Origin: an uncultured Bacilli bacterium
Lineage (GTDB): Bacteria; Bacillota_I; Bacilli_A; RF39; UBA660
Assembly: GCA_934120635.1 (NCBI GenBank)
Contig: CAKOUR010000022.1
Span: 1-9,788, forward strand
DNA length: 9,788 nucleotides
Direction of reading: 5' to 3'
This document shows, piece after piece, positions 1 to 5,528 of this stretch; the first letter of the stretch is position 1; each line of letters starts with the position of its first letter. Under the pieces are notes generated by a model. That model searched no databases. It was not told the DNA's origin and saw nothing but the letters and a program-made list of their open reading frames with translations. A program made the position numbers and the translations under genes.

Positions 1-383
1 AAGGATTACACCAAGGCAGAAAAATATCTGGACTATTTTTCAGAATACGATCCTATGAAAAGTTATTATCAGGGAAGGTACAGGCAGTTGCACATACATT
101 GGAAATGGGAAAATATAATGAGTATTCGTCAATGCTTGATATTGTATGTGCTGGGAAAGATGTAGAGGAAACATATAAGGTGGTAAAACATCTTCTTGAT
201 AATGTGGGTACTATGTATGATTTTATAAAGTCCGGTTTATATAAGCATATGAAGTTCAGAGATATTGATGAAGCTATATTAGATGGTGTAAAAGAAAAAC
301 TTCTTGAAGGATTCAGAAATGAGGAAGAATTCGGCTACATGGCAGGATATGAACCGTGGGAGAAATTAATTTTTGACAGATAA
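1..383 (+). pseudogene. Frameshifted C-terminal part of a TPR-type (XRE-like) regulator
   Basis: The 3' end of a gene that begins before the window. Frame 1 at the left edge reads as helical protein (KDYTKAEKYLDYFSEYDP...), but it stops at about 180. From about position 80 the sensible reading moves to frame 3 (VQAVAHTLEMGKYNEY...) and runs to TAA at 381-383. A single-base deletion near the run cagggaaggtac would explain this, possibly with a larger in-frame loss. The helical repeats and the ending (KSGLYKHMKF, then EKLLEGFRNEEEFGY) resemble, from memory, the C-terminal TPR halves of XRE-family regulators common in Lachnospiraceae. No DNA-binding domain lies in the window. GC is about 35% over 1-360 by my count, against roughly 17-25% in the next gene, which suggests foreign origin. 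A TTG at 99 could start a 94-aa ORF, but it has no ribosome site. The family is a moderate guess; the frameshift is clearer. Confidence 0.55.
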
Positions 384-435
384 GTTTTTTGAAAACTGTC
401 GTTTGGTAAAATCTATTCCATTTTTAAAAGCCTTG

Positions 436-477
436 TGATAAAATATGTTCTGTGAAAGTATTTGCGTAATGGAAAGG
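436..477 (+). promoter_or_regulatory. Probable extended -10 promoter and RBS of the GNAT gene
   Basis: TG-a-TAAAAT at 436-444 is an extended -10 element without a convincing -35. The ribosome site ggaaagg at 471-477 lies 7 bases before the ATG at 485. The predicted leader is about 35 nt. Confidence 0.4.
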
Positions 478-484
478 AAAAATT

Positions 485-988
485 ATGAAAAATTTTAAAA
501 TAATAAATTTTGATGTTAATAATATTGAACATATAAAATTATTAAAAGATTTTATTTCATCACCTGGTAGTGAGTTAGTATCAAATAATGTATCTAGATT
601 TGTCATTAGAAATTTAGAATTAAATAAAAAAGATAATATCACAAATGTTTTTATTGTAGAAAATGACAACAATAAAATAGGTTTAGCATTTTTAAATTAT
701 CATCCTAAAGAAGAACGTAATGGAGTTATCCTTCAAGAAGAAATTGAGATAGGTTTAGGTTTATTACCTGAATATAGGGGAAAACATTTGGGGACATTAT
801 TTCAAAAAGAGTTTAGTGAATATTTACTTGATAAGTATAAAAATTTTAATGAAATTGTTGCTAGGGTAGATGATGATAATATTAAATCCAAAAAGGCAGT
901 TATGAACTCTGGTTTTATTCATATACAAGATAATGAATATCATTATAAAAGAACAAATAAAACTAAAATAGAAAGAAGTAAAAGATGA
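485..988 (+). CDS. GNAT-family N-acetyltransferase
   Basis: A predicted cytoplasmic acetyl-CoA-dependent acyltransferase of 167 aa, normal for a one-domain GNAT. The acetyl-CoA site (motif A) is at residues 87-106: beta-strand IEIGLGLLP, then YRGKHLG (R98, G99, G103), the R/Q-x-x-G-x-G/A pyrophosphate loop. Motif B follows as DDDNIKSKKAVMNSGF (129-144), where the asparagine and the late NSGF turn are typical. The substrate cannot be told; family members modify aminoglycosides, ribosomal protein or peptide N-termini, or small amines. The ATG at 485 follows ggaaagg at the right distance. The basic tail (KTKIERSKR) runs over the start of the duplicated Nudix remnant in another frame, so the original C-terminus may have been replaced at that junction. 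The gene is far more AT-rich than the regulator fragment upstream and is a stand-alone cargo-type gene. Confidence 0.85.
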   Translation: MKNFKIINFDVNNIEHIKLLKDFISSPGSELVSNNVSRFVIRNLELNKKDNITNVFIVENDNNKIGLAFLNYHPKEERNGVILQEEIEIGLGLLPEYRGKHLGTLFQKEFSEYLLDKYKNFNEIVARVDDDNIKSKKAVMNSGFIHIQDNEYHYKRTNKTKIERSKR

Positions 989-1168
989 AAATACTATTTT
1001 TATCAGATTAGTATATCTTTGTAATTTAATGATGATATTAAAAATATAAAACTACAAGTTGAAGAACATACAGAATATAGATTAATTAATTCATTAAAAG
1101 ATTTGAAAGAAGAAAAAATATCGCCGTTCTTACTTGAATTATTTAATCATGATTTAGAAATTAATTAA
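972..1168 (+). pseudogene. Truncated, frameshifted copy of a Nudix hydrolase 3' end
   Basis: Only the last ~60 codons of a Nudix gene remain. From 997 to 1178 the DNA matches 2463-2645 almost base for base. I count two substitutions and one missing A, in ttta-atgat near 1028, which breaks the frame just after YLCNL. Upstream of 997 nucleotide identity drops sharply. The same reading frame still gives a Nudix-like stretch (KEVKDENTIFIRLVY, against DKEKD-LIFIRLVY in the intact gene) back to an in-frame TAG at 969-971. No Nudix box, start codon or ribosome site is left. The remnant overlaps the end of the GNAT gene in another frame. It is probably a relic of a second Nudix allele. Confidence 0.85.
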
Positions 1169-1178
1169 AGAAGTTAGG
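997..1178 (+). repeat. Direct repeat, copy 1 (Nudix 3' end)
   Basis: A 182-nt segment repeated in the same orientation at 2463-2645 (183 nt), offset about 1.47 kb. Differences seen: one A missing in this copy, cataca against catata, and gaaagaag against gaaaggag. Weaker similarity continues about 20 nt further, to around 1198 and 2665. Confidence 0.92.
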
Positions 1179-1229
1179 TAAGGTTTAGAATAGAAATACC
1201 ATCTATTATTTGAAAACAATCTAGGTACT

Positions 1230-1258
1230 TTGAGACTATAGTTTTATTAAAATATAGT
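1230..1258 (+). promoter_or_regulatory. Sigma-A promoter of the P-loop kinase gene
   Basis: TTGAGA at 1230-1235, a 17-bp spacer, then TATAGT at 1253-1258. Transcription would start near 1265 and leave a leader of about 90 nt before the ATG at 1356. That leader holds a weak 8-bp inverted repeat (cttataaa at 1263-1270, tttataag at 1296-1303). The ribosome site agaggagg at 1341-1348 is strong. Confidence 0.65.
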
Positions 1259-1355
1259 AAGCCTTATAAAATAAGAAAATTATCATATAAAAATATTTAT
1301 AAGAATTAAAAAAGTTTTTGGTTATAACAATTAAATAATAAGAGGAGGAAATAGA

Positions 1356-1898
1356 ATGAAAAATATTCTAATAATAGGAGTTGCAAGAGCCGGTAAATCT
1401 ACCTTAGCAAAGAAATTTAATAAAAAAATATATAATCATATTCCAGTAGATTATTTAACCTCATCCCTAAAACATAATTTTAGTGAAATAGGAATAACTA
1501 GTAATGTTGTAATAGATAAAGAAAGTAGTAAAAAACTCTCACTTTTACTTTCTAATATTATTCACATAATGGAAGAAAAAGATGAGAAATTTATAATAGA
1601 TTCAGCACATCTTTATCCAGTAGATATAATGAAATATATAGATCTAAATAAATGGGATGTATATTGTGTAGCCTATCCTAATATTGATGCTAATGAAAAA
1701 CTAGCCTTAATTAGAAAATATGATAACAGCAGCGATTGGACTTATAATAAAACAGATGAAGAAATGATAAATATTATAAAAGAACTTATAAAAATAAGCA
1801 AAGAACTAGAACTTCAAAGTAAAAAACTTGGTATCAATTTTATTGATGCAAGTGATTATAATACAATTGAAGATTTAACAATTAATTATTATTCTTAA
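1356..1898 (+). CDS. P-loop kinase-like NTPase, substrate unknown
   Basis: A 180-aa soluble protein opening with beta-strand KNILIIG and a Walker A loop, G8-VARA-G13-K14-S15-T16, typical of small nucleotide/metabolite kinases of the adenylate-kinase-like P-loop group. A likely acceptor-site strand follows (HIPVDYLT, D32). FIIDSAHLYP (residues 79-88) sits where the Walker-B-like strand and acidic residue of these kinases occur. The helical C-terminal half has a lysine-rich segment that could form a lid. Length suits a single-domain kinase; I do not recognise a named subfamily and the substrate is open. The gene has its own good promoter and a strong ribosome site (agaggagg). It lies between the two Nudix 3'-end copies, so it sits inside the duplicated interval. 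An antisense IS110-like scrap starts right behind its stop. Confidence 0.7.
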   Translation: MKNILIIGVARAGKSTLAKKFNKKIYNHIPVDYLTSSLKHNFSEIGITSNVVIDKESSKKLSLLLSNIIHIMEEKDEKFIIDSAHLYPVDIMKYIDLNKWDVYCVAYPNIDANEKLALIRKYDNSSDWTYNKTDEEMINIIKELIKISKELELQSKKLGINFIDASDYNTIEDLTINYYS

Positions 1899-2181
1899 AA
1901 TTAGCACTATTCATTAACTTAAAATAAAAATACTTATAAGTATTAAAAAAAGTTATTTTATCATCAATATTTGAATAATGATTTTTACTTTTATTAAAAA
2001 TAAATTCTATAAGTTCTTCAACAGAAGATTCAGCAATTTGATCTGGAGATACAAATTCTTCTAGGAAAGAAGAAGTATCACCAAACAAATTAGAAAAAGG
2101 TAAATCACTTTTGCTTGCAGATATTAAGCCAGAGAAAGAAAAATATAAATTTGTTAAAACATATGTTTTTTCTCTTATCAA
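1882..2181 (-). pseudogene. IS110-family-like transposase fragment
   Basis: On the minus strand, translation of 2103-1957 gives LPFSNLFGDTSSF, EEFVSPDQIAESS and VEELIEFI, followed by a KSKNHYSN segment. From memory this resembles the middle of clostridial IS110-family (DEDD, RuvC-like) transposases, between the catalytic N-terminal domain and the C-terminal transposase_20 domain. The catalytic domain and the serine-bearing C-terminal part are absent, and both flanks of this 99-aa frame read as unrelated AT-rich sequence. A full transposase would be about 400 aa, so this is a scrap. No element ends are seen. The 5' flank of this frame overlaps the leader of the plus-strand Nudix gene. The assignment rests on motif memory and is moderate. 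Confidence 0.5.
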
Positions 2182-2204
2182 TTCTCTACAAAAAACTATT
2201 ATAC

Positions 2205-2210
2205 AAGGAG
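2205..2210 (+). promoter_or_regulatory. RBS fixing the Nudix start at 2219
   Basis: aaggag lies 8 bases before the ATG at 2219. The longer frame from 2111 begins inside the antisense transposase scrap, has no ribosome site and adds 36 residues unlike any Nudix N-terminus. Confidence 0.75.
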
Positions 2211-2218
2211 TGATAACG

Positions 2219-2635
2219 ATGAATGGAAATAAAATTATTGTACATACTTTAATTAAAAGTAATAAAAAATATTTAGTGACGAAACGTTCAAGGCAGGAGA
2301 TAACATATCCTGAGTATTGGGATATACCTGGTGGTCTAGCAGATTATGAAGAATTACCTAAAGAGGCAGTAATTAGAGAAACTAAAGAAGAAGTAGGATT
2401 AAATATTATTCCAACAAAAATTATTCATGAAGATAGCAACTATGATAAAGAGAAAGACCTAATTTTTATCAGATTAGTATATCTTTGTAATTTAAATGAT
2501 GATATTAAAAATATAAAACTACAAGTTGAAGAACATATAGAATATAGATTAATTAATTCATTAAAAGATTTGAAAGGAGAAAAAATATCGCCGTTCTTAC
2601 TTGAATTATTTAATCATGATTTAGAAATTAATTAA
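2219..2635 (+). CDS. Nudix hydrolase
   Basis: A 138-aa single-domain protein predicted to hydrolyse a nucleoside-diphosphate-linked substrate (NDP-X) with Mg2+ in the cytoplasm. The Nudix box G-x5-E-x7-R-E-U-x-E-E-x-G-U is complete at residues 39-61: G39, E45, R53-E54, E57-E58, G60-L61, with Thr55 at the usual hydrophobic position. The N-terminal strand HTLIKSNKKYLVTKR and the motif PEYWDIPGG just before the box are typical of MutT/ADP-ribose-type members. Which substrate it cleaves (oxidised nucleotide, ADP-ribose, nucleotide sugar or an antibiotic adduct) cannot be told. The start at 2219 is chosen for its ribosome site. The last ~60 codons are duplicated at 997-1168. No convincing separate promoter is seen; readthrough from the kinase gene, with a 320-nt gap, is possible. 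Confidence 0.88.
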   Translation: MNGNKIIVHTLIKSNKKYLVTKRSRQEITYPEYWDIPGGLADYEELPKEAVIRETKEEVGLNIIPTKIIHEDSNYDKEKDLIFIRLVYLCNLNDDIKNIKLQVEEHIEYRLINSLKDLKGEKISPFLLELFNHDLEIN

Positions 2636-2645
2636 AGAAGTTAGG
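2463..2645 (+). repeat. Direct repeat, copy 2 (within the intact Nudix gene)
   Basis: Same-orientation partner of 997-1178. It covers the last 57 codons, the stop and about 10 nt beyond it in the intact gene. It keeps the A that copy 1 has lost. Confidence 0.92.
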
Positions 2646-3112
2646 ATAAGGGGAAAAATAGAAATATTTTATTACAGCAAACAAAAAAATTCAATTATAT
2701 TATTTTTTTATTACACCATTATTCGTAATTTAATGCAAATAAATTTATATTATTAATGTATGTAATATTATAAATTTTAAAAGATTTATTCCTTAGAATG
2801 AAAGTTTCTTTAGTAATTAATTAGACTGTTGATAAAATTAAGTTTTATTAATAGTATTTTATGTGTGTAAAAAAATAATTGATTATCCTTACGAAAAAGT
2901 ATTTAATGAAATAGATAGATTAAGTATTATAAATGATGAAATGAAAGAAAAATGTCAATATCAGTAGCACAAAAGAAATTAATTTGTTATAATCGTTATA
3001 TAATACTAATAGTCTTAGATGTTTAACAACTAAGTTTTATTAGAAGGAGGAATATTTAAAAAAAAAAAATAATATTGACTGATAAAAAATATGAAAGAAC
3101 ATGAATTGAATA
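2646..3112. other. Gene-poor stretch with decayed coding scraps
   Basis: No intact gene is supported in these ~470 bases. In frame 1, 2878-2970 reads as protein-like sequence (IIDYPYEKVFNEIDR... ending CQYQ-stop), but it has no start with a ribosome site, so it is at most a remnant. Two perfect TATAAT boxes lie at 2988-2993 and 2999-3004 without good -35 elements; either could drive the nuclease-like gene downstream. A strong ribosome site (agaaggagg, 3042-3050) is followed by attta and a run of 12 A instead of a start codon, and all frames close within about 15 codons. Confidence 0.55.
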
Positions 3113-3145
3113 ATGATGAATGAAATTTTAGAGGAGATGAAAAAG

Positions 3146-3583
3146 ATGAATAATATTAGCATTGGAAATGCTGGAGAATATTTTGTCGCTGGTGAATTGG
3201 AAAGACATGGTTTCACTGCGGCAATTCCTATGTCTAATACAAAAGATTTTGATATTCTTGCAATTAACAGAAGTAATTATAAACAATTTGCCATCCAAGT
3301 GAAAACAACTAAATATAAACAGAAAAAATGGACACTGGGAAAGAAAAACGAAACATTAATTGGGGATAATATTATTTACTTTTTTGTTTCCCTTAATGAG
3401 TTGGATTTTCCAGAATATCATATAGTACCAAGCAAAATAGTTTCTAAAGTTATTACGGAAAAATATAATCATTGGATAAATTCTGTTGGAAAATTAGGAC
3501 AAAAACATAATGATAATGATTTAAGAATTTTTATAGATAAGGAAGATATTTATCTAGATAGATGGGACTTTTTAGATGAGTAA
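3146..3583 (+). CDS. PD-(D/E)XK nuclease-like protein
   Basis: A 145-aa protein with the core of the restriction-endonuclease-like fold: G9-x-E11 in the first helix (NAGEYFVAGELERHGF), D36 in KDFDILAI, and Q51-V-K53 in AIQVKTTK. The E / D / QxK spacing is that of Holliday-junction-resolvase and restriction-enzyme relatives, so a Mg2+-dependent DNA nuclease is likely. A modifying methylase or a helicase partner is not seen, and the target is unknown. Close relatives, as I recall, are small stand-alone clostridial proteins, sometimes mislabelled aspartate ammonia-lyase. I chose the ATG at 3146 because gaggag (3131-3136) lies 9 bases upstream and the conserved block starts right after it. An upstream ATG at 3113 would add 11 residues but has no ribosome site. 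A terminator candidate follows at 3711. Nuclease fold: fairly sure; role: open. Confidence 0.72.
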   Translation: MNNISIGNAGEYFVAGELERHGFTAAIPMSNTKDFDILAINRSNYKQFAIQVKTTKYKQKKWTLGKKNETLIGDNIIYFFVSLNELDFPEYHIVPSKIVSKVITEKYNHWINSVGKLGQKHNDNDLRIFIDKEDIYLDRWDFLDE

Positions 3584-3710
3584 TTTGATTAAAAAAACTA
3601 TAACAAATATAAATTTTTTCCAAATTTGCCATAGATAAAGTTGAATTCTTCTATTAAGAGAAAAGAAAATAAAAGGAAATAATCAAATTAAATATTATTA
3701 AAAAATAGAA

Positions 3711-3742
3711 AATCAAACTCTAAAGATGAGCTTGATTTTTTT
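3711..3742 (+). terminator. Rho-independent terminator
   Basis: Arms aatcaaactc (3711-3720) and gagcttgatt (3728-3737) form 10 paired positions with one A-C mismatch around a 7-base loop, ending in a run of T to 3742. It would end transcription from the nuclease-like gene and insulate the chimeric gene behind it. Confidence 0.75.
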
Positions 3743-3752
3743 AACTAAATTC

Positions 3753-3770
3753 TTAAGAATAAATTAAGAA
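3753..3770 (+). promoter_or_regulatory. Direct repeat TTAAGAA x2, candidate response-regulator operator
   Basis: TTAAGAA at 3753-3759 and again at 3764-3770, an 11-nt period, about one helical turn. It lies just upstream of, and overlaps, the -35 position of the next promoter. OmpR-family regulators, to which VanR belongs, bind direct repeats of about this spacing, and the downstream ORF begins as a VanR-like protein. Autoregulation is inferred. Confidence 0.4.
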
Positions 3771-3786
3771 TTCAAAAATTAAACTA

Positions 3787-3795
3787 TGCTATAAT
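3787..3795 (+). promoter_or_regulatory. Extended -10 promoter of the VanR/VanZ chimera
   Basis: TG-c-TATAAT at 3787-3795 has a perfect -10 with the TGn extension. The -35 position (agaatt) is poor, which suits an activator-dependent promoter. The ribosome site aaaggag at 3814-3820 is 7 bases before the ATG at 3828. Confidence 0.6.
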
Positions 3796-3827
3796 ATACT
3801 AAAGTTAGTAAGCAAAGGAGATTTTTT

Positions 3828-4203
3828 ATGGCGAATATTTTAATAGTAAATGATGAAAAAGAAATAGCAGATTTGGTGGAGATATATTTGAAAAATGAAA
3901 ACTATACTGTTTATAAATATTATTCTAGTAAAAAAGTATTAGAAAATAAAAAGATAATTTTTTTAGGATTTATATTAAGTTTTACCTTAGAAACAATGCA
4001 ATTCATTCTTAATATTGGTGCTTCTGATATTACAGATATTATTACCAATACAACAGGTACAATTGTAGGACTATTTCTTTATTTTATTTTAGAGAAATGT
4101 TTAAGATAAGACTAAAACAAATCAAATTCTAAATATATTAGGAATGATTGAATCAGTACTTTTTATTCTTCTTATTCTCCTATTAATAATTGGGAATTTT
4201 TAA
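3828..4203 (+). pseudogene. VanR-like N-terminus fused to VanZ-family C-terminus, frameshifted tail
   Basis: Residues 1-34 (MANILIVNDEKEIADLVEIY, then LKNENYTVYKYYSS) closely resemble the start of VanR, an OmpR-family response regulator. The acidic pair is N8-D9 instead of D-D, and the phosphoacceptor Asp, the rest of the receiver and the DNA-binding domain are missing. From about residue 42 the protein becomes the end of a VanZ-family membrane protein: hydrophobic IIFLGFILSF, then the signature D67-ITD-IITN-TTG-x3-G81 and a last membrane helix. The join is in frame near 3927-3950. The annotated frame stops at 4107-4109. Dropping one A near 4104 restores a typical tail with another hydrophobic segment (DKTKTNQILNILGM, then IGNF) to TAA at 4201-4203. 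It is probably a deletion relic of a van-like locus. The 93-aa product may be expressed, but it can be neither a working regulator nor a complete VanZ. Confidence 0.7.
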
Positions 4204-4273
4204 TAAAAGTAAGAAATATTACAAAATTATAATCTTTTTAATGACTAGAAAAACGCCAAATTAAGAGAAAAAA

Positions 4274-4282
4274 TGATATAAT
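4274..4282 (+). promoter_or_regulatory. Extended -10 promoter of the gutted permease gene
   Basis: TG-a-TATAAT at 4274-4282 has no clear -35. A single TTAAGAG at 4261-4267 resembles the half-site seen before the VanR-like start. The ribosome site aaggtg lies at 4308-4313, before the ATG at 4319. Confidence 0.5.
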
Positions 4283-4318
4283 ATAGCTGATAAAATATTT
4301 TAAGAAAAAGGTGTAATA

Positions 4319-4593
4319 ATGAAAAAAATCTATTATAAAGGATTAAATAGTTTTACATTAAGACAATTTTCTAGCAAAATAAATACTACGGTATTTTCAA
4401 TGACTGTAATTTGTTTAATGCTATTATTCACTCTATCTTTGGTATAAAATTTTGTAACTTTATTTTAAGTGCGTTTGGAAATGAAAAAATGATGAAATCT
4501 ATAATGATTACAGCAGTATTTATTATCGCAATCTATGGTGGCTATTTCATAGTAACTTATATTTGTAGTAAAAATATAATTAAAGAAAAATAA
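4319..4593 (+). pseudogene. ABC (FtsX-type) permease reduced to its two ends
   Basis: The ATG at 4319, with a promoter and ribosome site, starts a 42-codon frame ending at 4447. It reads LRQFSSKINTTVFSMTVICL followed by MLLFTL. From memory this matches the N-terminus and first membrane helix of FtsX-type ABC permeases that export or resist peptide antibiotics. After about 4455 a second frame (frame 1) reads AFGNEKMMKSIMITAV, FIIAIYGGYFIVTYICS, then KNIIKEK to TAA at 4591-4593. That matches the last membrane helix and tail of the same family. Such permeases are usually 650-850 aa, so nearly all of the extracellular domain and middle helices are gone, with a frame change at the join. The TTG at 4411 is not a believable start: it has no ribosome site and overlaps the N-terminal piece. 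No ABC ATPase gene remains nearby. Confidence 0.65.
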
Positions 4594-4625
4594 TTTTAGT
4601 ATAAAATTTATATTTTTAAATAAAG

Positions 4626-4673
4626 TTGATTATTAAAGACAAAGATGTTAAAATAATAACCACTTAAAGGAGG
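4626..4673 (+). promoter_or_regulatory. Promoter and RBS of the 274-aa gene
   Basis: TTGATT at 4626-4631, a 17-bp spacer, then TAAAAT at 4649-4654 with a TG extension at 4646-4647. The perfect ribosome site aaaggagg at 4666-4673 lies 8 bases before a TTG start at 4682, which supports that unusual start codon. Confidence 0.6.
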
Positions 4674-4681
4674 AATATAAA

Positions 4682-5506
4682 TTGAAAATAAATATATATA
4701 ATAAAATTTTTAATTATTTATCTAATGAAATTTTAGAAAAACATTTAGGACAACCTAAAGAACCAAAAACAAGAAAAATTATTGATTTAAATGAATTAGA
4801 AGAAATACTATTAAAAGCAGGAGGAGTTAATTTACGTCTATTAAAAACACTAGGAAATATAAAAAACATAAGAGCAGAAGAATGGGAATATACAAATGGA
4901 TTAAAATATATTATTTGTGAACTTGATTATATAAAAAATAACGGTGAAATTCAAACTATCGAAAAAAGAATCTTAACAGCAGATTTTTTAACCAATCCAA
5001 TTATGATGCTAGATTTTACTAAAGATAAAGTAGCATTAGAACAATTTCTAATTCCAAAATCAACATCTTTACCACTATTTCCCCAGAATGAAAGAATAAT
5101 CGAGATAAAAGAAATATCTATTTCATTAAATGGATTATGTATAGCCTGTTTTAAAGAAGTAAAAAATTTACAAACAAATCAATTATTAAAAGAAGAATAT
5201 TTACAATATTATCCAATTGTAAACGGAAAAGGAACAGCTAAAGCATTGATTAACTTATGTGGTTGTGGAGAAAGAAAACTAGAAATACTTTACCATAATT
5301 CTAATCCAGTATTTGCAGATTTATCAGGTAAACATACCATAGAAATGATTGGATATAACACTAATAATATAGAAGATATCCAAAAAATAATAGCAATCAT
5401 CAATGAAGAAGTAGATGCTATTATTCAAAAAATATCTTCTAGTATAAAAATTTATGCTAAGGAAAATAAAAGCAAAGAAAAAATGAAAATAAAGACAAAC
5501 ACCTAA
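4682..5506 (+). CDS. Hypothetical protein with CxxC and CxC pairs
   Basis: I do not recognise this 274-aa protein. It has no signal peptide or membrane helix and looks cytoplasmic. Two cysteine pairs stand out, C153-x2-C156 (NGLCIACFKE) and C193-x-C195 (NLCGCGERK), with H205 and H218 after them; they could bind a metal, but nothing proves it. The N-terminal third is charged and helical (EPKTRKIIDLNELEEILLKA). The middle is rich in beta-type strands. The end has a helical stretch (NNIEDIQKIIAIINEEVDAI) and a lysine-rich tail. The TTG start is chosen because aaaggagg lies 8 bases before it and no ATG near it is better. The gene has its own promoter and stands alone. It converges on the HExxH gene with a shared terminator. 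It is compositionally even, unlike the scraps upstream, so it is probably resident and functional. Confidence 0.6.
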   Translation: MKINIYNKIFNYLSNEILEKHLGQPKEPKTRKIIDLNELEEILLKAGGVNLRLLKTLGNIKNIRAEEWEYTNGLKYIICELDYIKNNGEIQTIEKRILTADFLTNPIMMLDFTKDKVALEQFLIPKSTSLPLFPQNERIIEIKEISISLNGLCIACFKEVKNLQTNQLLKEEYLQYYPIVNGKGTAKALINLCGCGERKLEILYHNSNPVFADLSGKHTIEMIGYNTNNIEDIQKIIAIINEEVDAIIQKISSSIKIYAKENKSKEKMKIKTNT

Positions 5507-5523
5507 ATAAAGTTTGTCTTTTT
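5491..5523. terminator. Bidirectional terminator between convergent genes
   Basis: Arms aaagacaaac (5491-5500) and gtttgtcttt (5512-5521) pair perfectly over 10 bp around an 11-base loop that contains the stop codon of the plus-strand gene. T-rich sequence follows on both strands: ttttta on plus, tttattttcattttt on minus. It can therefore end both convergent transcripts. Confidence 0.82.
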
Positions 5524-5528
5524 ATATA

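Noticed and set aside
373..378. Perfect TTGACA as a -35 for the GNAT gene
   Set aside because: It is part of the regulator's last codons, and no -10 lies 16-18 bases downstream.
424..672. 82-codon minus-strand frame antisense to the GNAT gene
   Set aside because: Shadow of the GNAT coding strand with no ribosome site and no family signal.
1929..1944. 16-nt perfect palindrome aatacttataagtatt as a terminator
   Set aside because: Pure AT with only a 6-bp stem around TATA; T-rich only on the minus strand behind the transposase scrap. Too weak in this base composition.
2842..2970. Possible small gene ending CQYQ-stop
   Set aside because: Protein-like for ~30 residues but has no start codon with a ribosome site; kept only as a scrap in the gene-poor stretch.
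4411..4593. Separate 60-aa membrane protein starting at TTG 4411
   Set aside because: No ribosome site, overlaps the permease N-terminal piece, and its sequence matches only the tail of such permeases; treated as one pseudogene.
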